10,271 nucleotides of DNA from an uncultured Acidimicrobium sp. (GTDB lineage: Bacteria > Actinomycetota > Acidimicrobiia > Acidimicrobiales > Ilumatobacteraceae). Of the stretch, positions 1 through 6,615 are shown piece by piece. Position numbers and translations under genes: made by a program. The notes beneath the pieces were generated by a model. It was not told where the DNA came from. It saw nothing but the letters and a program-made list of their open reading frames with translations, and searched no databases. The stretch lies in assembly GCA_903895515.1 (NCBI GenBank), contig CAITUB010000112.1:1-10271 (forward strand), in the 5' to 3' direction. Each line of letters starts with the position of its first letter. The first letter of the stretch is position 1.

Positions 1-1
1 G

Positions 2-91
2 GAAGTCGAAGGCGTTCCAACGCCGATGACCGTGCTGCTTCCCGCAGCATTTCCTGAACATTCCAATTTCACCAACCCGGCAGAAAAGTAG
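2..91 (+). CDS. C-terminal end of an unidentified protein (5' end outside window)
   Basis: The frame starting at base 2 is open from the window edge to a TAG at 89-91 and encodes 29 residues: it starts EVEGVPTPMTVLLPAAFPEH and ends NPAEK. The stop lies 6 bases before the ATG of the dioxygenase gene on the same strand. That is typical operon spacing, and it supports this being a real gene end rather than chance. I do not recognise the family from so short a tail and assign no function. Confidence 0.55.
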   Translation, partial: EVEGVPTPMTVLLPAAFPEHSNFTNPAEK

Positions 92-97
92 GGCGAC

Positions 98-955
98 ATG
101 ACACCAGTTCTTACCGATGCACAGCTCGCTCAGTTTCATAATGATGGATTTGTTGTTTTGCCAAAGTTTGCTAGTGATGAAGCATGCTTGGCTCTACGTG
201 AACGCGCCATGCAACTTGCGAAGGAACATGTTCCTTCTCCAGAACAGGCCACCATTTTCACTGCAGACTCCAATGCAAAACATGCTGCCGATCAGTACTT
301 TCTTACGAGTGGCGACAAGATTCGTTGTTTTTTTGAAAAAGATGCTTTTGATGAACAAGGGAAACTGCGTGCAGAAGCACATTTGTGCCTGAACAAGCTC
401 GGTCACGCAATGCACGACCTCGATCCTCAGTTCAGCAAGTTCAGTCACAACGAAAAACTTGCGGCATTGGCTAACCAAATTGGCATGCAAGACCCGAAGT
501 TGCTGCAGAGCATGTACATCTTTAAACAACCACGCATTGGTGGCGAAGTGAATAGCCACACCGACCACACGTTCTTGTGGACCGAACCGCAGTCAGTCGT
601 AGGTTTTTGGTTTGCCATCGACGATGCCACAACGGAAAATGGTTGTATGTGGGCGCTTCCAGGTGGCCACAAAATCCCTGTGAAATCACGGTCGCGCGTG
701 AACGCAGATCGCACTGCTAGTTACATGGAAGTATTCGATGAAACGCCATACCCAACTGAAGGCCTCGTACCACTTGAAGCCGAGCGCGGAACTTTGGTGC
801 TGCTGAATGGAACTCTTCCTCACTTGAGCGGACCAAACACCAGCGACAAACCGCGCCACGCGTACACCATTCATGCAATTGATAGCCACGCCCATTATCC
901 AGCGGATAACTGGCTACAACGTCCAAGCCTGGTGATGGCTGGGTTTAACGACTAG
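98..955 (+). CDS. Phytanoyl-CoA dioxygenase (PhyH) family protein, PHYHD1-like
   Basis: This is a predicted cytosolic Fe(II)/2-oxoglutarate-dependent oxygenase of 285 residues. Its length and internal order match the PHYHD1 branch of the PhyH family (about 290 residues). The iron-binding facial triad can be read as H154-x-D156 (in NSHTDHTFLWTEP) and H242 (in LPHLSGPN). R253 (in KPRHAYTIH) is the likely 2-oxoglutarate carboxylate ligand. The segment ENGCMWALPGGH at 180-191 is a strong family signature. The N-terminal start (LTDAQLAQFHNDGFVVLP) is also typical, which supports the ATG at 98, and a weak AGGG lies just upstream. The substrate cannot be told from sequence, since PhyH proteins hydroxylate acyl-CoAs, osmolytes and natural products. 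The gene sits 6 bases after the preceding gene end and converges on asd with only 4 bases between stop codons. Confidence 0.9.
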   Translation: MTPVLTDAQLAQFHNDGFVVLPKFASDEACLALRERAMQLAKEHVPSPEQATIFTADSNAKHAADQYFLTSGDKIRCFFEKDAFDEQGKLRAEAHLCLNKLGHAMHDLDPQFSKFSHNEKLAALANQIGMQDPKLLQSMYIFKQPRIGGEVNSHTDHTFLWTEPQSVVGFWFAIDDATTENGCMWALPGGHKIPVKSRSRVNADRTASYMEVFDETPYPTEGLVPLEAERGTLVLLNGTLPHLSGPNTSDKPRHAYTIHAIDSHAHYPADNWLQRPSLVMAGFND

Positions 956-981
956 TTCGTTATTTAACGAGTAGTTCGGCA
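944..981. repeat. 19-bp-period tandem repeat spanning two convergent stop codons
   Basis: TTTAACGACTAGTTCG at 944-959 is followed by TTTAACGAGTAGTTCG at 963-978. The two 16-mers differ at one base and sit 19 bases apart. The left copy carries the TAG stop of the dioxygenase gene and the right copy carries the TAA stop (minus strand) of asd. Inside the left copy, TAACGA at 946-951 can pair with TCGTTA at 957-962 around a 5-base loop. This is a weak hairpin that might help end transcription from both sides. It is AT-rich with no clear U-tract, so the terminator role is only a guess. Confidence 0.7.
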
Positions 982-1982
982 ATTTGCAGCGCGTTCAATG
1001 CTGCACCTTTGCGCAAGTTGTCATTTGAAATAAACAACGCCAAACCCCTGTTGCCATCGACTGAAGAATCTTGGCGAATACGACCCACATAACTTGGGTC
1101 TTGGCCTGCAGCAAGTAATGGTGTGGGAATTTCTTCCACTATTACTCCAGGAGCCTTTGACAAAATTTCTGTGGCTTGAGCAGCCGTGATTGCACGCTCA
1201 AACTCCACATTGATACTGAGTGAGTGACCAGTAAACACCGGCACTCGAACACACGTACCCGATACGCGCAAATTTGGAATGTGCAAAATTTTACGGCTCT
1301 CATTGCGCAGCTTTTGCTCTTCGTCTGTTTCAAGCGATCCATCGTCCATCAATGAACCAGCTATTGGCAAGACGTTAAATGCAATTGTGCGTGCAAATTT
1401 TTGTGGTTCAGGAAACTTCACGGCCTTGCCGTCATAGGTCAATGCTTCAGCCGTTGGCGCGGCACTCTTTGCCTGCACATCAAGTTCGCTGACACCTGAT
1501 ACTCCTCCACCGCTTACTGCTTGATACGTGCTGGCAATCATGCGTACAAGACCCGCTGCATCATGCAGTGGCTTCAGCACTGGCATTGCAGCCATTGTTG
1601 TGCAGTTTGGGTTAGCAATAATGCGCTTCTTAGCGAGTGCAACATCTTCAGGGTTTACTTCAGAAACTATTAGTGGAACATCTGGATTCATGCGCCATGC
1701 AGATGAATTGTCAATGACCATTGCGCCAGCATTTGCGTACTTCTCGGCAAGTGCGCGCGATGTGGTGGCACCTGCGGAAAACAGCACCACATCAAGTCCG
1801 TGCGGGTCGGCTTGCGTTGCGTCTTCAACAACGATCTGCTGGCCATTCCATTCAATGATCGAACCTGCAGAGCGTGATGATGCAAACAGTCGAAGCGTGG
1901 TGACAGGATATTTTCGCTCGGCAAGCAACTGTCGCATTACCGTTCCGACCATTCCTGTTGCGCCAACTATTCCTACATGCAT
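960..1982 (-). CDS. asd: Aspartate-semialdehyde dehydrogenase
   Basis: This enzyme reduces 4-aspartyl phosphate to L-aspartate 4-semialdehyde with NADPH, the second step of the lysine/threonine/methionine pathway, in the cytosol. The 340 residues match the family's usual length. The N-terminal nucleotide-binding motif GATGMVG is at 7-13, the catalytic cysteine is C127 in NPNC, Q154 is in STYQAVSG, and R246 and H253 are in VRVPVFTGH, as expected for an active enzyme. The start is an ATG giving MHVGIVGATG, the normal family N-terminus. It lies 10 bases after the TAG of the PLP enzyme gene, with no clear Shine-Dalgarno, so translation is probably coupled. It is the last gene of the ask operon. 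Its final codons (ELLVK) lie in a tandem repeat shared with the end of the convergent dioxygenase gene. Confidence 0.97.
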   Translation of the reverse strand: MHVGIVGATGMVGTVMRQLLAERKYPVTTLRLFASSRSAGSIIEWNGQQIVVEDATQADPHGLDVVLFSAGATTSRALAEKYANAGAMVIDNSSAWRMNPDVPLIVSEVNPEDVALAKKRIIANPNCTTMAAMPVLKPLHDAAGLVRMIASTYQAVSGGGVSGVSELDVQAKSAAPTAEALTYDGKAVKFPEPQKFARTIAFNVLPIAGSLMDDGSLETDEEQKLRNESRKILHIPNLRVSGTCVRVPVFTGHSLSINVEFERAITAAQATEILSKAPGVIVEEIPTPLLAAGQDPSYVGRIRQDSSVDGNRGLALFISNDNLRKGAALNALQIAELLVK

Positions 1983-1992
1983 GGCGATCAGA

Positions 1993-2949
1993 CTAACGCA
2001 ACCACATCTCCACTTGCTCTGCAGTTAAATTGCTGCCGCACAAAACTGTGGCAAGTTTCTTGCCGCGCAATGACTGGTGCTCAAGCACTGCCGCAATACC
2101 TGCAATACCTGCTGGTTCAGTGACGAGGCCAGCTTTTTCGAACACAACTTTCATTGCGGTTTTCAGTGCGTCTTCGGACACCAGCAACACATCATCGACT
2201 ATTCCCATCATGTCGGTCAGTGCTTCAGGTACCGGCGTGCGGACGGCGATTCCGTCGGCAATGGTGTTGGCCGATTCGCGTTCAATAACTGACCCTGACT
2301 TCCATGAGGCGTGCATGGCGTCGGCAGTAGCGCTGGAAACGCCAATGACTTGCGTGCTTGGCGAAACATGCTTGATCCAGCGAGCCATTCCCGTGATTAA
2401 TGCCCCATTTCCAAGGGGAATGAGCACAGCGTCATACGACGCACCATTCATGAGCTCCACGGCAATTGAGCCTGCACCTTCAGAAATGGCAATGTCGCGA
2501 CCATCTTCCACAAAGTGCGACCCGGTTTCTGCACAAAATGCTTTGGCATGATCTTTCGCGGCATCGAAGTTGTCTCCCATTTGCCGGACCTCTGCACCCA
2601 TCGAACGCATGCGATCAATCTTGAGTGGGTTCGCAGTTGTTGCGCTGTAAATAATGAGTGGTCGATTATTACTCCGACAGACATAGGCCATGGCCTGACC
2701 AAAGTTTCCCGCGGTTGCGCACACCAAATTCTGGTCGCGAAACGTTTCTCGTGTTTCGCTCATAAAAAAATCTGCACCACGACCTTTAAAACTGCGTATC
2801 GGATTCAGCGTTTCTACTTTCAACACCATGTCGGCACCAAGTGCTTGCGACAGTGGTTCACAGTTGTACTGCGGAGTACCGGTGAATACCGGATCAATTA
2901 CTCGCGCCGATCGTTCAATATTTTCAACGGACAATCGATGCATAGCCAT
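1993..2949 (-). CDS. PLP-dependent fold-type-II enzyme, threonine dehydratase-like
   Basis: This is a PLP enzyme of the threonine/serine dehydratase and threonine synthase superfamily. From the ATG at 2949 it has 318 residues and a single catalytic domain with no C-terminal ACT domain, so it resembles catabolic or non-allosteric members. In that numbering, SFKGRGA (53-59) carries the Schiff-base lysine K55, and AGNFGQA (80-86) takes the place of the usual SGNHAQG. The cofactor phosphate loop reads PLGNGALITG (178-187) instead of the dehydratases' GGGGL, and CGSN at 304-307 is near the C-terminus. The loop is closer to the GN-rich loop of threonine synthases, so the reaction is uncertain: threonine or serine dehydratase, a threonine synthase-like lyase, or an untested relative. 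Start choice: a TTG at 2955 overlaps the upstream TGA, but a GAAGGG sits 8 bases before the ATG at 2949 and only 2 before the TTG. Another ATG is at 2943. Confidence 0.85.
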   Translation of the reverse strand: MAMHRLSVENIERSARVIDPVFTGTPQYNCEPLSQALGADMVLKVETLNPIRSFKGRGADFFMSETRETFRDQNLVCATAGNFGQAMAYVCRSNNRPLIIYSATTANPLKIDRMRSMGAEVRQMGDNFDAAKDHAKAFCAETGSHFVEDGRDIAISEGAGSIAVELMNGASYDAVLIPLGNGALITGMARWIKHVSPSTQVIGVSSATADAMHASWKSGSVIERESANTIADGIAVRTPVPEALTDMMGIVDDVLLVSEDALKTAMKVVFEKAGLVTEPAGIAGIAAVLEHQSLRGKKLATVLCGSNLTAEQVEMWLR

Positions 2950-2951
2950 AC

Positions 2952-3824
2952 TCAATTCCCTTCAACAGTTGCCGATAGCCACCAATGGCTTTTGTTCACT
3001 CGCTTCATTGGTTTTACCGTCACTCCTAGAGTTTTTACTGTCCGAGTGGTCTTTGCAGAATGATGCACCACCACGTTGGTGATTCGTTTTCCACTAGGAG
3101 CATTCGCAGAAATATGAGCCAGCACTTGGTCGGGACTCAAACGATTGGCCTGCCAACCAAGTCGCGTTGACCAACGTGTCACTGCAAGTCGTTTTCCAAC
3201 AACAGGTATTCGCCACAATCGGCGCATTGCAATACCAAGTGGCAACAACCCGGCATCTGCGCGCACCCAGGTGCGATAGTTCAACAACAGTGTTCCACCC
3301 GTTCGAGTTACGCGCATGGCCTCCGTAGTTAAAGACAGGGCATCATTTTTTTCGCAATGCTGAAGCGTGATGTACGAAAATACAATGTCGACACAATTAT
3401 CGGGAAGTTGCAATGTGCTGCCATCTGCAACATGAGTGGTGCGCAGTTTTGAAACATCTCCGTGCTTGCCAACGGTTTCGTGGCAGCGCTCAAGAAATGC
3501 GGCATCCACGTCAGCTGCAACTACGGCAAAACACTGCTTCGTGAAGGCTGCGGTCATACGGCCGATGCCGCTTCCAATTTCTAACAATGTTATGTTCGCA
3601 AGCGATTCAGGGCTGAAGCCGAATTGATGTATGTAACGCCGCACTTCTTCGTCGCCAGTGCGCACAAAGTCTGCAAGCGTTAAATCTGAGCCGGTTTCGT
3701 TGTTAAATACCCAACCCGTTTGGCGCACTACCTCGTCGGCCGTACCACCTGTTTCTGTGCGGTTTCCTGCACTTTTCCAGGGGGTGAACTGGGTTCGCCA
3801 CTTCGGTGAATTGTCGTGTGTCAT
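2952..3824 (-). CDS. Class I SAM-dependent methyltransferase, substrate unknown
   Basis: This is a 290-residue protein with a Rossmann-type SAM-binding core. Motif I is LLEIGSGIGRMT at 80-91, the acidic end of strand 2 is in VVAADVD at 101-107, and motif IV-like FSYITLQHC at 149-157 ends in the LQH seen in many type-11/25 methyltransferases. Motif VI-like TGGTLLLNY is at 175-183. About 75 residues precede the core and may form a substrate-specific cap. The last 90 residues (basic, with WRIPVVGKRLAVTRW) are unlike standard cores. No substrate can be assigned. It is the second gene of the ask operon: its ATG follows the ask stop by 20 bases, and its TGA overlaps the start region of the PLP enzyme gene. 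That tight packing suggests a shared role or at least shared expression with the aspartate-pathway genes. Confidence 0.85.
   Translation of the reverse strand: MTHDNSPKWRTQFTPWKSAGNRTETGGTADEVVRQTGWVFNNETGSDLTLADFVRTGDEEVRRYIHQFGFSPESLANITLLEIGSGIGRMTAAFTKQCFAVVAADVDAAFLERCHETVGKHGDVSKLRTTHVADGSTLQLPDNCVDIVFSYITLQHCEKNDALSLTTEAMRVTRTGGTLLLNYRTWVRADAGLLPLGIAMRRLWRIPVVGKRLAVTRWSTRLGWQANRLSPDQVLAHISANAPSGKRITNVVVHHSAKTTRTVKTLGVTVKPMKRVNKSHWWLSATVEGN
2958..2963 (-). promoter_or_regulatory. Shine-Dalgarno site deciding the PLP-enzyme start
   Basis: On the minus strand GAAGGG lies 8 bases before the ATG at 2949. The upstream methyltransferase stop (TGA, 2954-2952) falls between this site and the ATG, so ribosomes finishing one gene could restart on the next. 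The alternative TTG at 2955 is too close to the site to use it well. Confidence 0.5.
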
Positions 3825-3844
3825 TGCACCGACAAACTTAGTTG

Positions 3845-4357
3845 CTATTTCCGATCTGGAAGCGGAGCTGAATAGTCTTCGCCGCTGTCAAGGTCAAACG
3901 CTGTATGCAAAGCGCGAACTGCTTTTTCTAATTCCGAACGCTCGACCACAACAGAGATGCGAATGGTGCTCGTGGAGATCATTTCAATGTTCACACCATT
4001 GTCGGCAAGTACGCGGAACATCTTTGCTGCAATTCCAGGACTGGACTTCATGCCTGCACCAACAAGAGAAAGCTTGACAATATTTTCGTCTTTGTTTATA
4101 CCTGTTGCACCAACTTCATCGCCAACCTTTTTCAAAATTGGTTCTGCAGTTGCGATGTCGCCAATTGGCAATGTAAACGAGATGTCTGTTGTGCCATCAA
4201 TTGATGTGTTCTGCACGATCATGTCAACGTTTACGTTTGCTCCAGCAAGAGACTCGAACAGCAGTGCAGACACACCTGGGCGGTCAGGCACACCGAGCAA
4301 GGTCATCTTTGCCTCTCCCACATCGTGAACTACTCCAGAGATAATTGGCTCTTCCAT
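3845..4357 (-). CDS. Aspartate kinase beta subunit from internal in-frame start (nested)
   Basis: An in-frame ATG at residue 251 of aspartokinase (MEEPIISGVVHD) would give a 170-residue protein made of the two ACT domains only. On the minus strand the run GAGGAGAGGAAG at 4375-4364 lies before it, with GAGGA 8 bases from the ATG. This is the best Shine-Dalgarno site I see in the window. Actinobacterial and Bacillus lysC genes are known to make an alpha2-beta2 enzyme from exactly such nested starts, and in Corynebacterium the beta subunit begins at about residue 250 with a similar ME-rich segment. Expression here is inferred, not shown. The codons around it also encode a charged linker (DEERKRKMEE), which may in part explain the purine-rich run. 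Confidence 0.65.
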   Translation of the reverse strand: MEEPIISGVVHDVGEAKMTLLGVPDRPGVSALLFESLAGANVNVDMIVQNTSIDGTTDISFTLPIGDIATAEPILKKVGDEVGATGINKDENIVKLSLVGAGMKSSPGIAAKMFRVLADNGVNIEMISTSTIRISVVVERSELEKAVRALHTAFDLDSGEDYSAPLPDRK

Positions 4358-5107
4358 TTTTCGCTTCCTCTCCTCGTCAATTCCGCGCACCCACGTGCCT
4401 TCTTCCCAGGTAAAACTTGAGCGCACATGAATTGGCACATTGTGATTGCGTGCGAATTCAACTGAACGCAAGGCCAGCACTTTGCTTCCAGCGCCTGCCA
4501 TTTCCAGCATCTCGTCAAAACTCAATTCCTTCAGTTTGCGAGCCTGCGGAACGAGACGCGGATCAGCACTAAACACACCAGTGACGTCGGTGTAAATCTC
4601 GCATGCATCTGCTTTCAGTGCAGCTGCAAGCGCAACAGCAGTGGTGTCGCTTCCACCGCGACCAAGCGTGGTGATTTCGCGCTCAGTGCTCACACCTTGG
4701 AAACCGGCAACGACTGCAACTTTTCCTGCAGCCAATGCTTCGCGTACACGGTCGCCCTTGATTTCTAAAATCTTTGCTTTGGTGTGCGAGGTATCGGTGA
4801 TAATTCCCACCTGGCTACCCGTAAAGCTCATGGCGTCGCAACCAACGTCATGTAGCGCCATGCACAACAGCGACATCGAGATTCGCTCGCCAGTGGTGAG
4901 CAGCATGTCCATCTCACGACCTTGCGGATTGCTCGATACTTGGCGCGCGAGCTCCACCAAGTTGTCTGTTGCCTTGCCCATTGCAGACACCACTGCGACC
5001 ACATCTGTGCCCTGCGCCCGAAGCGCGGCGATGTGCTTTGCCACATTGCGCATGCGGTCTGGGTCGGCCACCGAAGTGCCACCATATTTTTGAACGATCA
5101 ATGCCAC
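3845..5107 (-). CDS. lysC: Aspartate kinase, alpha subunit
   Basis: This enzyme phosphorylates L-aspartate to 4-aspartyl phosphate with ATP, the entry step to lysine, threonine and methionine, and it is the usual feedback-controlled step. The 420 residues match actinobacterial aspartokinases. The kinase domain fills about 1-245, with KYGGTS at 7-12, TTGERIS at 71-77 and GRGGSDTTA at 149-157. Two ACT domains follow, at about 267-335 (GVPDRPGVSALL, then QNTS and GTTDIS, a region that binds effectors in relatives) and about 346-407 (GAGMKSSPGIAAKMF, ISTSTIRISVVV). The start is GTG, as in the well-known corynebacterial lysC, and gives MALIVQKYGGTS, the normal family N-terminus. It is the first gene of the minus-strand operon and is divergent from the cyclophilin gene with 43 bases between starts. 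Feedback by lysine and/or threonine is expected from the family but cannot be told from sequence. The symbol ask is also used. Confidence 0.97.
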   Translation of the reverse strand: MALIVQKYGGTSVADPDRMRNVAKHIAALRAQGTDVVAVVSAMGKATDNLVELARQVSSNPQGREMDMLLTTGERISMSLLCMALHDVGCDAMSFTGSQVGIITDTSHTKAKILEIKGDRVREALAAGKVAVVAGFQGVSTEREITTLGRGGSDTTAVALAAALKADACEIYTDVTGVFSADPRLVPQARKLKELSFDEMLEMAGAGSKVLALRSVEFARNHNVPIHVRSSFTWEEGTWVRGIDEERKRKMEEPIISGVVHDVGEAKMTLLGVPDRPGVSALLFESLAGANVNVDMIVQNTSIDGTTDISFTLPIGDIATAEPILKKVGDEVGATGINKDENIVKLSLVGAGMKSSPGIAAKMFRVLADNGVNIEMISTSTIRISVVVERSELEKAVRALHTAFDLDSGEDYSAPLPDRK

Positions 5108-5150
5108 AGGTTCTTTACGCTACTTGGGTCGCGAGTAACCTTCATAAATC
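5108..5150. promoter_or_regulatory. Divergent promoter region between aspartokinase and cyclophilin genes
   Basis: Only 43 bases separate the GTG of aspartokinase (minus) and the ATG of the cyclophilin gene (plus), so both promoters must lie here or inside the neighbouring coding regions. On the minus strand TAGCGT fits the relaxed actinobacterial -10 pattern TAnnnT shortly before the GTG. On the plus strand the AT-rich CATAAATC abuts the ATG. Neither has a convincing -35 element, and I see no attenuator, leader peptide or riboswitch for the amino-acid operon in this space. Transcripts are probably leaderless or nearly so. Confidence 0.35.
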
Positions 5151-5960
5151 ATGGGAACTGACAAGCGCAACCGCAAAAAAGAAAACCGCCGCCAACGACT
5201 CGACGACTTGGCAAAGCAACAGCAGCGCAAACGCACCCGAAAGCTCGCCACTCGCGCGGCTATTTTTATCGCCGTAGTTGTGGGCGTTGCTCTCATTATT
5301 TCTGTTTCGGGTGGCTCAGATTCAACCACCACGAACGACACCACAGTGGACACTACGGCTACAGCACCAGTTGAGGGTCGCGCCATTACTGGCGACACCC
5401 CATGCCCAGCCGTTGATGGCAGCGAAGCTCGTGCCTCCACGTTTGAAAAGGCTCCAAGTAATTGTCTTGACGCGGGAAAGAACTACACCGCAGTAGTCAC
5501 CACGAACAAGGGTGAATTCACCATCGTGCTTGACCAGAAAAAAGCACCTCTGGCCGCGAATAACTTTGTCACGCTTGCGCGTTACAAGTACTTCGACAAC
5601 ACACAATGCCATCGCGCAATTCTTGACTTCGTAGTTCAGTGCGGAGACCCAACTGCAACGGGAAGTGGTGGACCTGGTTACTCATTCGCCGATGAATTGC
5701 CGCAAGCAGGCGAATACAAACTTGGTTCAATCGCCATGGCGAACTCTGGTGCAAACACCAACGGCAGCCAGTTCTTCATCATTACCGGCGACCAAGGAAT
5801 TTCGTTGCCGCCGAGTTACACCTTGTTTGGTCAGGTAACGAGCGGTCTTGACACCACCGTGCCAGCACTGAACGCTGCGTCAAACCCAGACCCTGCAGCA
5901 AATGGTGTGCCGACTCTTGAAACCATCACCATCGTGAGTGTGGTGATTACCGAAAGCTAA
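5151..5960 (+). CDS. Membrane-anchored cyclophilin-type peptidyl-prolyl cis-trans isomerase
   Basis: This enzyme catalyses cis-trans isomerisation of Xaa-Pro bonds, probably assisting protein folding on the outer face of the membrane. Of 269 residues, 1-33 form a very basic cytoplasmic segment (MGTDKRNRKKENRRQR). Residues 34-52 are a single membrane helix (TRAAIFIAVVVGVALIISV), and 54-75 are a Ser/Thr-rich linker. The cyclophilin domain runs from about 112 to 266. Expected active-site residues are visible: R155, F160 and Q163 in HRAILDFVVQCGDP and F209 in GSQFFIIT. The Trp and His of human cyclophilin A near 121-126 are not kept, which is common in bacteria. Four cysteines (85, 105, 153, 164) lie outside the membrane and could form disulfides, with the last two bracketing the active site. 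The basic start is typical of related actinobacterial proteins and supports this ATG. No Shine-Dalgarno is visible. Confidence 0.93.
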   Translation: MGTDKRNRKKENRRQRLDDLAKQQQRKRTRKLATRAAIFIAVVVGVALIISVSGGSDSTTTNDTTVDTTATAPVEGRAITGDTPCPAVDGSEARASTFEKAPSNCLDAGKNYTAVVTTNKGEFTIVLDQKKAPLAANNFVTLARYKYFDNTQCHRAILDFVVQCGDPTATGSGGPGYSFADELPQAGEYKLGSIAMANSGANTNGSQFFIITGDQGISLPPSYTLFGQVTSGLDTTVPALNAASNPDPAANGVPTLETITIVSVVITES

Positions 5961-5976
5961 ACCAATTCGTTTAGTT
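5955..5976. terminator. Short hairpin across convergent stop codons, possible bidirectional terminator
   Basis: CTAAAC at 5957-5962 can pair with GTTTAG at 5969-5974 around a 6-base loop, with a G-U and an A-T pair extending the stem outward. The stem holds the TAA of the cyclophilin gene and the TAA (minus strand) of the S51-like gene. It is short and AT-rich with no clear U-tract, so it would be a weak terminator at best. Confidence 0.35.
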
Positions 5977-6585
5977 CGTTGGCAGTGGGCCATGCAATAC
6001 CACTGCGCCATGTGTTGACCACGTTCCGTTTTTATAGATCAATGCTGCACCTGTTGGAATTTCTGCAACAGATGTATTGGCCAAACTCAATGTGCGCTGC
6101 AACCGCTCGTCTGGCCATTTTTCCGATTCGGTAACTGCGGCAATTCCGCTAACAAGTCCAAGTCCTAACGCAAATGCTCCTCCGCGAGGATCGACCATTG
6201 GATCGCACATTGCTGCCGCACTGCCAGCAGTTGCAACTACGCATGGATGAGCTGCAACAGCATCAAAAACCACCGTGTCTTTCAATGTTGATCGCAAGTG
6301 GATTGGCGAATCACCAACCACATAGACCACTGCGGCCTGCGAAATAATTGTTGCGAACGATTCTTCTCGAGCATCCGCACGCGAATACACGGCACATAAC
6401 TTTGTCGTGATCCCCAATCGTTTTGCCCACGCAACACTGAGTTGCACTAGATCATCAGGATTTTCAAATGCTTCAGCAGTCGGCAAAATGGCAACGTATC
6501 CAGGATGTGCGCTCAGAATTTGCGCATCTAATTCATCGTTGGCGGTAAATGGTCCGCCACCCTGCAGCACCACGTATTGAGTCAT
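5971..6585 (-). CDS. Peptidase S51 / type 1 glutamine amidotransferase-like protein, possibly inactive
   Basis: This is a 204-residue protein related to the S51 group (dipeptidase E, cyanophycinase and many uncharacterised actinobacterial proteins). Family-like segments are VVLQGGGPFT near the start, VAILPTAEAF at 31-40, VGDSPIHLRSTLKD at 90-103, and AGSAAAMCDPMVDPRGGAF at 120-138, where S122 sits at the nucleophile position. As I recall the family, the nucleophile motif is usually GSSAGA, followed later by a His-containing segment (like PHHDTW) and an acidic GIDE motif. Here those read AGSAAA, ESEKW (153-157) and AEIPTG (174-179), so the His and acidic residues seem to be missing. It may have lost peptidase activity or use other residues. 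It lies 30 bases after the phosphatase gene on the same strand, probably cotranscribed, without a clear Shine-Dalgarno. No substrate can be assigned. Confidence 0.75.
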   Translation of the reverse strand: MTQYVVLQGGGPFTANDELDAQILSAHPGYVAILPTAEAFENPDDLVQLSVAWAKRLGITTKLCAVYSRADAREESFATIISQAAVVYVVGDSPIHLRSTLKDTVVFDAVAAHPCVVATAGSAAAMCDPMVDPRGGAFALGLGLVSGIAAVTESEKWPDERLQRTLSLANTSVAEIPTGAALIYKNGTWSTHGAVVLHGPLPTN

Positions 6586-6615
6586 TAACGCGAACTTACC
6601 ACCGATTATTTACGC

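Noticed and set aside
1528..2028. A 166-codon plus-strand reading frame opposite asd
   Set aside because: It lies entirely antisense to a strongly conserved gene, and its translation (Ser/Thr/Ala-rich) has no family features. It is a shadow of codon usage.
2950..2955. TTG at 2955 as the start of the PLP enzyme gene
   Set aside because: The GAAGGG site is only 2 bases from the TTG but 8 from the ATG at 2949. The two extra residues carry no family signal.
2030..3082. Long plus-strand reading frames opposite the PLP enzyme and methyltransferase genes
   Set aside because: The minus-strand frames carry clear enzyme motifs. The plus-strand frames overlap one another, have no motifs and no ribosome sites.
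5108..5150. Lysine riboswitch or attenuator ahead of aspartokinase
   Set aside because: Only 43 bases separate the divergent start codons, too few for a lysine riboswitch, and I see no leader peptide or terminator-type hairpin.
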